Source: Branchiostoma floridae
Lineage: Eukaryota; Chordata; Leptocardii; Amphioxiformes; Branchiostomatidae
Reading direction: 5' to 3'
DNA: 64,000 bases
Assembly: GCF_000003815.2 (NCBI RefSeq)
Contig: NC_049984.1
Span: 4,466,927-4,530,926, forward strand
Each line of letters opens with the position of its first letter. Position 1 is the first letter of the stretch. Shown here piece by piece: positions 53,837-64,000 of this stretch. The translations under genes were made by a program, and so were the position numbers. The notes under the pieces were generated by a model. That model ran no database searches. It was not told the origin of the DNA and saw nothing but the letters and a program-made list of their open reading frames with translations.

Positions 53837-56800
53837 TTAGCTGGATAGTCCTTCCCTGTCCACGTAAGACTTGATCTTTCGGAAACATTCCTTGTCCTCC
53901 CAACGTTCTCTGAGCATGTCACACTCGGCCTCATTGGTTGCCAGAAGCTTGGCTTTGTGTTGCTGCCTTAGCAAGGCCTTGGACATGGCAAGTGCCTGGG
54001 AAAAAAAATCAAACATCAGTGAATAGGTTCATCAAGTTGATGAGTCACAGGATAATGTATCCTTTGTTCACAACCAAGTGGTTTTAACGTTGATGAATGT
54101 CAGACATCAAGGTAAAAAGATACGCCAAATAGCCTTTACTCAAGCAAATGGATTTGATTTTGGAAATGGTCAGACGTTTCAGGTAGCATCCAATACCTTT
54201 TGTCAGTGACACTCTGGGGAACTGTTGACAAGCTGCTGTAGTGGCAAGTGGTAAGTCATGAACCTGTAAGTCATTTGTTTCTTCAGAGGATGTAGTTTAC
54301 ATCTTATACAACTTATACTTGTATACTTTTCAAATGCTAAACTATAGTACAATTTTTCTACTGGGACTATCCACAGTAGCTACTTGATGAAGCAGCTGTA
54401 AGATTGAACACTTAGATGTAAATACCTTAGCAGAACAGGTTGTCATTTTGAGCACTCTTGGGATGACCTCCCCCATAAGGCTGGTCGGCCAGAAGACTTG
54501 TGAGACCAGTCCTTTGCTGTAAGCCTCTGATGCTGTTAGTCTTCGGCCAGCCAGCAAGACATCACTGGACTGAAACATGACATCAACCGTCACATATAGC
54601 CTCCTTTGCAAACTTCTGGCGAGGCTGGCTTTTATTTTATGGGGTGGGGGAGTGGTTCAACTTTGACTAAGGTTCTTAAATGCTAGGGAAAAAGTCTGCC
54701 GTGGAAAAGAGTTTCGCCCCGCTCTAGTGGCTTCAACAGACTTACAGTTTCACTGAGTACACTTTCATACAAAATTGCCATTGAAAGTGCACTCTTTGGA
54801 AGATCAGTTGTAGATATACAAAAACAACTTGCAACAGTGCTTAAATCTTCACACAATCTAACAGTCGAAATCCTATAGCATAGGATAGGGCTACTCATAA
54901 AAGACGTTGTATCTGCAGCAATGTTGAAAATACTAATTTGCCTCTGAATTTACAAGACATAGATTTGAACTATACATCAGGCCAAGTTGATTTGATTATA
55001 TCGATAACGTCCACACTCGCATCAATTTCTATCTGCTTCCAAAGATTTCATACTGAAGGCAACCTTTTTTCACACCAAACTTTTTTTATTCCAGCTTGCA
55101 ACAATTTTGGAGTTCCCAGAGATTGTCATCCATACAATCATCATGGCCTTAGTAATAAGTTACAGGAATGTCAATGAACTGCTCACCAGTGCTGTGCCCA
55201 GCACCAGCGGGAAGGTGTAGGAGGAGCACCCTTCTGGCGTCTGTCCAATCTGCATGTATGGCATCTGGAACACAGCCTTGTCGCTGGCATACACAATGTC
55301 ACACAGGCCGAGAAGCGCCGCCCCGAAGCCAAATGCAAAACCGTTGACGGCTGCCACAATCGGCTTGGAGAATTCAATCAGCGCCTCCACCAGCTCCCTG
55401 CAAGAGACAGTCAACAACCCTGCAGTTAGGAGGATATGTGAGCCTGGACTGGCAATGTGCAGGAGCCATTAGCTGGTAATGGACACACTATACCAGTACA
55501 CAAACGCTCATGTAATCAAGACTTCTCTGTTTTTGTTCAGTCACAGTGCAGGCAATTTCGACTACCATTTCAGGCAAACATACAAATTCACCATGGCTTT
55601 TAAGCTGTCAGATCAGACAGAAATATGACACCCATGCATTATGTAACTAGGTATAGTTGAAATGCACTATTCTCTAGTTCTATGGTACTTTGTCAATCCA
55701 CGAACAGAATACAAAATACAGTAATATGCTTTGTGGCTCAATGGTGCATCTTGGCCTTCCTTGCACAAATATCTCACCACTTTTAAGAGCTCAAATATCT
55801 TATGACTTGGTGAAATTTTATCCTGTGCCTTGTTTGACTGTAGTTCATAGTTCTACCTCAACAAATTTTACCAACTCTGAACTGTTCTTCCTGTCTCTCA
55901 GCATGTCTGACCCTTGCAGTTATCTTCCTACTCACTTCATGCCAATCTATTGACAGCGGATTCAACTAATTACAAACACCAAAAAAAAAAAAAAAACAGA
56001 CTCCATACACAGGCTATAAGGGGAAGGCAAAGCCTAAAACAACGAAAATGAGCTATTTGTTACCTCAAAGGTTCAGCCAGCTCAGCTGCAGCTCTTCTCC
56101 TCCTCTGGAAGCCCTGGGTTGCCAGGTAGGTGATGTCTATCCCCGCACAGAAGATGCTTCCCGATCCGCTCAGAAGCAGCAGCTTACTGTCGTCGTCATC
56201 TTCTATCTCGTTTAAGGCATTGGTCAATTCTTTCATACCCTGGAGAGCAGATGGGAAAGTCCTACAATCAGATTTGCTGCCCATTGTCAACACGATTTTG
56301 TGCTCAAGAAGAAAAGAGACAATCCTTCTAGCTATTGGAGGGGCCTAATTACCATCTATTTTTATCAGTGTGGCACATACAATTATGCCTATCTCAACGT
56401 CTGTGAAAAATGGAGGTTGCGTTTTAGACATTTGTCTGTGTGTCAATCAACAAGATAACTCAAGAATGGTTTTCTTATCTGCTTTGTCTTTGGTACTGCA
56501 GCAGACCATATGGTTTTGATACTACTACAAATCGACTGACTCTAAAAAAACAATAACTCTATGCTAGCTATCAAAGGACAATCGTGGACACCCACTCAGA
56601 ACTGTTACCACTTTAACTGAAACTGTGTTATGTGCCTTATATTTATAAAAGTTACATATCATAATGTTTCTGGCTAGTACACTTATGCTTTCATTTTATG
56701 TCTAATGTTTTCCCAAGAGACTCTTCGGAGTCCATCAATCTTTATCATTTGATGGAATTTCCGGAGGCTAATGACAAAAAAATTAAGGCCACTTTGCCAT

Positions 56801-59281
56801 ACTGACAGGCAAAATTGGCAAATCAACTGTTAAATATAAAGAATGATTATGGCAAATCATGTGGGGGGTGATCATGAGTTGTTCAGGGCTTTTTCTAAAG
56901 TACCCCCATGCCCTGGCCAAGTGCCTTTCTCTGGGGAATGGATCTTCTAATGAGCATACAATTTCATTCTGATTGACAAGGGATACTACATCATCGTACA
57001 TGGCCACCTCTTTGACAGGGATTTTTCCCTTTGGACAGTCTTGGAATACCACATTATAACTTAACATTCTCTCAAACTTCCCTTCCACACCATCCCAATG
57101 CTCCCCCTTGCAATTTTTTTCTAGAAAACCCCCTGGTCGTTGATGACAAGACAACAATATCCTGGTTTGTTTTTTATCACCAGTAGCTTGCAGCTCATAA
57201 CAATCTTCATCAATAAACACAGCAATTTGATGATAATGTACATGTATTGGCAGATGTAATATCAATCTGTTTCAATTGTTTGTAATCTTATGTTTTCACA
57301 CTCCAGGAACTGAGGTAAGGAATACTGTACATTAAAAAAAGGAGTAATTGTTACCTGTGGTCTAAACATTGGCTTGCCTCTGCAGCTGGGTAGGAGCTTT
57401 ATGTGAGTGTATCCCTCTTCACTCCTCAAGGCAATGTGTTTGTACTTGGACCCCGGTCTCTTGACTTTCCTAGGCAGGGGCCGTCTCGTCGAGACCTCAC
57501 TGTCATCGCTGTCGCTTTCACTTGCTTTCGTCCGGTCCTCCTCAAGGGTTTTGGGGCCAGATTTCCTGGGAGATCTCCTCTTTACAACTCTACCGACTTC
57601 GACAACACTGGCCGATGAGTGGCTCTCTGTGTCATCAGATTCTGGAAGAAATATCAGGACACAGATGTTTGACTGAATTCCAAAATGAATTACTGAGTTT
57701 ATTTATTCCTTTATTGGTTTGGCTTTTCAGCACGCACAGCCAGGGCTGCCCAACTAGCCTGTGGCTATTACAAAGGGCTAGCCCTGCTGGCAGAGACAAA
57801 GACAATACAGATAGAATTTGACATGGATCTGATAATAAGCAATAACAATATTCTAAGTCAACTGAGTTGTCCAAAAAATGACAGCCATACTGCAGTGTTG
57901 AAATCAATTTCAAGACTAACATTATCAAATAGAGTAAAACATATATACAACAGACCAGCTAAACAGTTTTTGTTGGGTCACAGACCACTTTTTGTTGGGT
58001 CCCAATGACACAAACATGGAGAATCGTGTCAAAAGTAACCACCTGTCCACAAAGACCAAAGTGGTATTCTTGGGCAGTTTGCCTGTATTAACAAACTTGA
58101 CAATTGACACCAAATTTAGCATCATAACACAAACAGTTCATGATGAAGATATTGATTCCAGTACCTGTGTCTCCATTGACATTGACCTCAACAGACTCTG
58201 ACGCCCGACTTCTCGTCCGTCTGGAGATCGGTGCCTCGCTTTTCTGAGAAATCTCTTCTGCCGACAAAGGGTTTATCGTGACGACTGGCGACAGCTGCTG
58301 GGTTGTCATTTGTTTGACACTATCAGGGCACGTCACAGATAAACTCTCAGACATGGGGAGCTCTGACAGCTTGCTGTGGGATAAGGGGAAATTGTCAGCA
58401 GGCAGCATCCTCAGTGGGCTTCCTGGTTGGTATGGCATTCTTCTGGTCGGGCTGGTAGGATCACTTGGAGATTTCTGCGCTGAGAACGAGAGACTTCTCT
58501 GTCGATGTGGAGAGGTTGGACCCATCAGCAAGCTTGGTCTCCTACTAGGGGGGGTTGGAAGTACTTTGGGGACGACGTGTTCATTTTCAGCTCCAACAGA
58601 GAAAGAGCTGCTGCCTTCACTGGCATCGCTGATAGAAGTGGTTGTGCTGGAGACCTCAATATCCTTCTCCTGGCCAGAAGGTGCTTCCCTGTGTCTCCTT
58701 TTGGCTCTTCTTGCTGGAGAAGGTGACTTGCGCTTTCTCTTAGGTGATGCAGTTCTGGCCGAAGGTATGTGGGCTTCCTGTGCGTGTGTTTCCTCTTTGC
58801 TCATGGACGTTGACCTCTGCCGTTTGGGCGACACAGACCGACGGGGAGACTGCGACTTTTGTTGCCTTGCGGCAGGAGACCTTCTAGGTGAGACGGGTTG
58901 ACTGCCTGGCTCCTGCTTGATCTCAGTGATCCTCGGAGGGGACGCACCACGCTCCAGCGACCGTGTGGTAGTGGGCCCGTTGGGGCCGGAACCGTTGGGA
59001 ACTGCATTGCCTGGCAGCATCTCACTAAGAATTCTACTCCTGGATCGGGACGGCTGATTGGGGTTGGAGGAGGTGACGCGTTCAATGATCTTGTTCTCGA
59101 TCTGCTGCTGCTTCTTCAGCAGGAATCTCCGTCTGTTCTCGTAGAAGGCGTGTATCATGTCGACACACCCCTCCAGGTTTGATATGGGCTCCCAGGAGTC
59201 CTCCTCGCTGCCGTAACCCTTCCATCTCACCAGGAACTCCACTCGACCCTTCATCTCCCTGCGAGCCTGCAGTTTCTCAAC
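53837..59281 (-). CDS. CDYL: Chromodomain Y-like protein (chromodomain plus crotonase), 5' partial, 6 exons
   Basis: Exons on the minus strand: 59281-58165, 57641-57355, 56239-56064, 55397-55187, 54569-54426 and 53995-53837 (TAA). They are GT-AG and in phase, 697 residues in view. Residues 1-53 are a chromodomain lacking its first strand: EFLVRWKGYGSEEDSWEP is clear, with the cage Trp and Tyr of RWKGY, while the first cage aromatic must lie in an upstream exon. Residues 60-440 are Ser/Arg/Pro-rich with many SPRR and SPKR motifs and basic KRKRK patches, disordered and probably nuclear. Residues 440-697 are an enoyl-CoA hydratase-like domain: FCAGIDITYL, FSKPIVAAVNGFAFGFGAA, CDIVYASDKAVFQMPY, GQTPEGCSS, GRRLTASEAYSKGLVSQVFW. 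Vertebrate CDYL reads repressive histone marks and its crotonase fold removes histone crotonylation; that role here is by analogy. CDY or CDYL2-like assignment is also possible. Confidence 0.9.
54085..54235 (-). mobile_element. Decayed PLE/hammerhead fragment
   Basis: On the minus strand CTGACAA (54206-54200, a G-to-A change in the invariant core), stem II AGGTA/TACCT, GAAA and CGTC are followed by a sequence very close to the right arm at 7601-7651. It lies in the last intron of the CDYL-like gene. Self-cleavage is not expected. Confidence 0.65.
56783..57274 (-). other. Unexplained open frame in a CDYL intron
   Basis: About 160 codons stay open without an initial ATG. The translation has ordinary composition, with segments such as SCHQRPGGFLEKNC and DPFPRERHLARAWGYF. 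The flanking exons join in frame without it and in line with CDYL, so it is not needed. It may be a transposon gene fragment or a rare exon. I do not recognise it. Confidence 0.3.
57707..57812 (+). repeat. Interspersed repeat, GGCTGCCCAACTAGCC family
   Basis: Starts TTATTGGTTTGGCTTTTCAG and contains CAACTAGCCTGTGGCTATTA. It lies in the CDYL intron between the 57641 and 58165 exons. Confidence 0.65.
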
Positions 59282-59459
59282 CTGAAATAAAATGAGACAA
59301 AAACATCACTCAACTTTATCTGGGAAATCTTTTTATACAGGAACTTGAAGAGATAAAGTGTAAGTAAATGAAACCTTAGTCTGGTCTCTGAGTTGACATC
59401 TTGAAAAGATGACTGTCATCTGTTGTCTCAATTCTTCCAGAAACATGTGATAAATCTTA

Positions 59460-59908
59460 GGCCACACCAATTTAATTTCTTGGTTCACGGATTCGCTCGC
59501 TCCAATTTTGTGGGAAAAAAAATAAAAATAAAAATTACCACTCAGCAAATTTTCACCATTGATGAAACCATTCACCAACTTTCTGGTGTAGCAAATTGCC
59601 CTTTATATTTTAAGCTCCTTAAAATGTGGGTATTATTATTGCAGTTATATTTTTCATTCATGAAGAATGGGACTAACATAAAAACTGACACTACTTTTGT
59701 AATTTTCAATGAACAGGTGCTATTACTGTACAGTAATAGTGTTTTTGTACCTTTTTCAAGCTGAAAACTTTTAATTCTTTATGTTTTGGATAAGCCCTTT
59801 CCTTTACCCCAACCATTTTACAATTTTTATTTTTATTTTTATTTCGCCCTCTCGCTCCGTATTTTTTATGAAAAAATCCGTGAACCAAGAAATCAAATTG
59901 GTATGGCC
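59460..59908. mobile_element. PIF/Harbinger-type MITE, copy 3
   Basis: TTA duplications at 59457-59459 and 59909-59911; ends GGCCACACCAATTTAATTTC and GGTATGGCC with CTTGGTTCACGGATT inside both. It lies upstream of the chromodomain exon of the CDYL-like gene. Confidence 0.8.
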
Positions 59909-59911
59909 TTA

Positions 59912-62900
59912 TGAATAGATAAATAAATAAAGAATGACTATGTACAGAATGACATATTCAGACATATTAAACAGATTGATAAGATTACCAGCTCTCTTAG
60001 TATATAATGTCCTGAAGTGGTGCATAGCACATTTCACATAAGGGAGTCTTAGTCTAAGAGATTATATTTAGTCTTTGTATGCAAAAACATCACAACATTG
60101 TGATATATTTATAGCCTATTTTTGCAGCAAACACCGTAGTTGTTGATGCTGTTGAAAGGTTTCATATCTGCATATATGACCAAATCTTAGTACTTAGATT
60201 ACTCATTTTACACTCTTTTTATTTCACCTTCTAAGCTTCCAAGAACTCAACTACAATTTATTGTAAGACTTTCAACCTAAATCTAGTAAATTTTTCTCAG
60301 CTACATTACGACAATGAAAGCCTATATGACCTCATGAAATTTCTTTGATTGATACAACTGGAGTCATGGAAATTACGATAACTCCATCAGTATCCATGCA
60401 TAATTGAGTCCAACCTGACATATCTGATGTCTGAACCTTATCTCTATGTCATTGATAATGCTCTTAATGTTGATGCTATTTCTTTTTTATCACTTGGAAT
60501 ACAATGATATCATTAATTTCAGAACAAGATCCTTATGATATCCTACAGTGAAAATTGGAAAAAGAAACTTGAACAGATTATCAAACCTTAATACTTTATC
60601 TTCCTGAAATGAAAGCGTTCTTTGCTGCTGCTGCTTTGTCCCTGATACTATGTGATAGATTCCAAATGGCAATGCACCAGCATCACCATCTGCTACCAGA
60701 TCATGATCAGACTTTGAAATAAGCAGTTGGATAATACCTTTCTGTCCTGAACAATAATATCATCATTCTTCCAAAGGGAAACGTGGGAGCAAAATCTTTA
60801 AAACCCTTTTATACAGGGGACAGCTGGACCAAAACCGAAAACGTGTTTGAAGTATTTCTTACAACAATGGTTTCCATTGTCCTCTGGTTCACAAAGAAAA
60901 CGAGAGAATATTCCAATTCCACATGGAAAATTACGTTTTAAGAGCAGTAATGATTACGTAAAAAAGGATTATCCGTACAAAAACATTCTTGACTTATCCC
61001 TAATAAGTTACCTACAACCTTTTGGTGCCAGATCAGTTTTGTAGTCAGGCAGGAGGATGAAGGTTATTACAGCCATTTTTGCCTGCAATACAGATCAAGC
61101 GGCCGCTGGGGCGCTCTATATCCCCATTGTCTACTCCAGTGGTAACTGCTCCAGACAAAGGAAAGGATACAAGAGATGGACAATACTAGCTTTGCAGCTG
61201 AGTACAAACTGTCTACAGACTGTCCCAAAGTGGCTGCCAAATGCATGCTGTGCTGTTTTCTTCCAACAGTGTTTCTTTTGTTCAATAAATTAAGGGGTGC
61301 CAGTGTGGGAGAAATCATGCAGATGAGTATTGACAGTGGTAGAATCGTTAGGTGCTACATAGTTTTTAATCTACAATTCAAATACACAAAGCTGTACTTT
61401 GATACAAAAACAAAACGGAAAATTCTGTGATCTGATTCTAATATGTATGTGTCTGAAAATAAAGAAAACCGTACTTGCATGCCTCTAATTTTACGTACTG
61501 AACTTTTATCATTTTATGTTTCTTATATATGGCCCATCAAAAGAAATCTTAAAACACGAATATGGATATCAGTTTGAAAGCCACTCTTCTTTATTGGCTA
61601 ATACACATATGAAGTTGTAACATCACAACCTTCAACTTCAGTTGTTTCCAATGTACAGCAATGTCAATGACATGTACAAGGCAACAGCAGATGGAATTTC
61701 TCAGAAACAGATCTAGACAAAACTTAGAAGCACAGACAGCCACAGAGGACCATGAAGTTTAACACCTTTGCAATGTGATATGAGAACGCTGTTTATTGGT
61801 CTAGACATCAAATGTTAGTTGCTACTGCCTTGCATGATTTTTCTGGATTGAGTCTCTTGATAAAAATCCATTCATCACTCAGCATTCCAGATTCTACTGC
61901 ATAAGCAGATAAAATTTTGCAGATAACAAAGTGCAAATGATTCAAAGTACAAATGATTCATAGAATAAACAAACTTAAGAATAAATCAAAATACACATTT
62001 GTAACTGTGAGAATAAAAAAAGGCACATTAAGAAAAAAAATGGACCAACATAAACATTTTTGACCTCAACAAGATAAACTGTTGGACATCATCTGGTGAG
62101 TGTAAGCAAAAAGCCTGAGAGCCTGTTCAACATTGACATGGAAGCAGGTATTCAGCTACACATGGGCCAAGTAAGCTGAGATCCAACTGGCCTTGGGGCC
62201 ATATTTTACAATCATGTGTGGCCTATCCTTGCCTTCAGTTAAATCCTGTTCAATAATGTTTTGTCCACAATTAAATATCAATATGTTCAGCTGCAGCAGT
62301 GCAGCAGCAATGAGCTATGGCAATACAAATACTTTCTTCTCAAAATATACATGCAAGTTGTGGTCTCTCAAAACTGACTTAGCTACATTACACATAACTA
62401 TAAGCAGGCTGGCATACATCTAATGGTAAAGCCCTAGATGTATGCTCAACCATCTGAATTCAGGACTCGCAGTGAGACTTTGGACTGGCAGATACATTGA
62501 CCTTTGATTATAGGCACGTTGAACAAACCTTTAGTTACATTCACAAACCCAGTGGTGCCTATTAAAACTGGAGGTTCCCACTGCTTTAATTCAAAGCAGA
62601 CTAATTGGAATTCTGTAAAATACCGGGGCATAATCATCATGACTAAATGACAGTATGAACGATGAACAGAATCTGGTTGAAACAGCCTTGCATTGGTGAT
62701 GACTGATACATCAGGAATTACATTCCAAAGACAGCTAAAACATATATAATGTAGCATGAAATTTACAACCATACTGTGGCAAATAAACCTTTAGCTGTAC
62801 ATATGTGTTCCCACTTTAAACCATTCCCATTCAGAATCCTAATCAGCAGTTGCTACCATGTGTAGTTTATTTTAACTTCAGCATAATTGGACAGAGATGC

Positions 62901-62956
62901 CCAAAGCCTAAAGGCCACTTAGCCTCAGATCTGATCTCATTTCACAAGCATTGCCA
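59912..62956. other. Upstream intron or flank of the CDYL-like gene
   Basis: AT-rich. No exon with a chromodomain start (an aromatic followed by EVE) and a suitable donor could be found, so the missing 5' exon is probably beyond 64000 or very short. Confidence 0.4.
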
Positions 62957-63205
62957 GGTCTAAAAATTCCTGGGTGCATATGCAGATTTCTGCGTCCAAA
63001 ATTGTGCACCCTATCATTGATTTTGCTGCACACCATTTTTTAAAATGCTCAAGGTTACAAAGTACTACTGACAGTATTGTGCACTAGCTTATAGCATGGT
63101 CATGACTATATTTTGACATGACACCCAAAATATCCTTTGTGCACCTAAAATTGTTACAAGCACCAGTGTACCATGCATTCCCCAAAGTGAATTTCGAGCA
63201 TTGAC
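62957..63205. mobile_element. hAT-like MITE, degenerate copy E
   Basis: Starts CAGGTCTAAAAATTCCTGGG and ends AATTTCGAGCATTG, with GTGCACC words at both ends as in copy C. Flanks share GCATTG. Confidence 0.5.
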
Positions 63206-63729
63206 TGTATGCTTCATGCAGCTAAGGTGCATGAGACAGGACCTGCCTGTTCTGGGTTAATTCCATTGTGCTGTCATGGTTGCTGATCTCATTAGGTACA
63301 AAAAGGATGAAAGACAGCCTGTGTTCCTGTTTTTAGACTTGTTTGATGACTGATTGCATCAGTGTGTGAAAAACAAGATTGGGTTGTTCTACATATCATT
63401 GCATTTTAGAGGCAAAACCAATGATATTCTAATCATACATCAGGCAATTTTACAGTCATCTTTGACATTTCTTATAAGTTGAGACTACTAGTAATCTAAT
63501 CTTCAATTCATGCCCAGTTCAATGTCAGGACTTTCTTCAGAAGCCAAATCTTGCATAAATATGCACAGGGGTACGTAACAATAATATATCAATAGTAGAA
63601 ATAATGACTAAAATAATGTTACATAAAGGCAAAGACTGCTGTTGATTTTTAAACATTGCTTCTGGTAAATCTTGGCAACATGGATTACCCAAGACATATT
63701 TCTGTGTATGAAACAAAGTATCTGAATTC

Positions 63730-64000
63730 TGGAACATCGAAATATATATATGTTTGTGCTGCTTTAAGGTTGGCTGCAATAAAATCTATGACAGTTGATG
63801 CTGCTCATGGTCAACAGCTGTAGAACCAAGTCTTAGAAATTAGACGTTTACTGAAAGGCAACTGCAAATAAAAGTCCAAAAATTAAGTCTTGGCCAACAG
63901 CTAGAACATCGAAATATATATATGTTTGTGCTGCTTTAAGGTTGGCTGCAATAAAATCTAAGACAGTTGATGCTGCTCATGGTCAACAGCTGTAGAACCA
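63730..64000. repeat. Two-copy direct repeat at the window edge, 172-bp period
   Basis: GAACATCGAAATATATATAT begins both copies (63734 and 63904). They run nearly identical through GGTTGGCTGCAATAAAATCT to the window end, so more units may follow outside. Confidence 0.85.

Overview
The window is nuclear DNA of an animal, most likely a cephalochordate (lancelet, Branchiostoma-like). It holds intron-rich genes with GT-AG introns, whose products resemble vertebrate DENND11/LCHN, MRPL38 and CDYL-type proteins but at clear distance, plus a phosphoethanolamine N-methyltransferase gene of a kind absent from mammals. The introns are packed with varied transposons. The organism call is inference; I could not run a search.

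Layout. 1-11092 is non-coding in what I can read: tandem duplications, hAT-like MITEs, a Penelope-like element (PLE) fragment with hammerhead ribozyme cores, and a deleted mariner. 11093-28890 (+) carries the last eight exons of a DENND11/LCHN gene; the first exon is not in view. Intron 4 of the visible set contains a full-length antisense Tx1/L1-like LINE with two intact ORFs. About 28891-31380 reads as the DENND11 3' UTR. MRPL38 (32788-37331, -) is complete in eight exons and meets DENND11 tail to tail, with poly(A) signals under 100 bp apart. An unrecognised three-exon gene (38185-40307, -) has a predicted lipid-anchored N-terminus and a coding 21-bp minisatellite. It is head to head with a six-exon phosphoethanolamine N-methyltransferase gene (41829-49546, +) that has two candidate first exons. 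49547-53836 shows no gene. 53837-59281 (-) holds the last six exons of a chromodomain plus crotonase (CDYL-like) gene whose start lies upstream. 59282-64000 has MITEs and repeats only.

Two themes stand out. First, at least six loci (plus four or more decayed ones) carry the hammerhead core CTGANGA-stem II-GAAA-CGTC, mostly inside inverted-arm PLE remnants; one is nested in a Harbinger-type MITE. Second, in three different genes the edge of an exon together with its splice site or stop codon has been tandemly copied into the adjacent intron or 3' flank, leaving decoy acceptors or donors. All exon models were built by hand from homology, GT-AG signals and phase. They close in frame: MRPL38 1173 nt, methyltransferase 927 nt, unknown gene 672 nt, CDYL part 2094 nt, DENND11 part 1079 nt plus one borrowed base.
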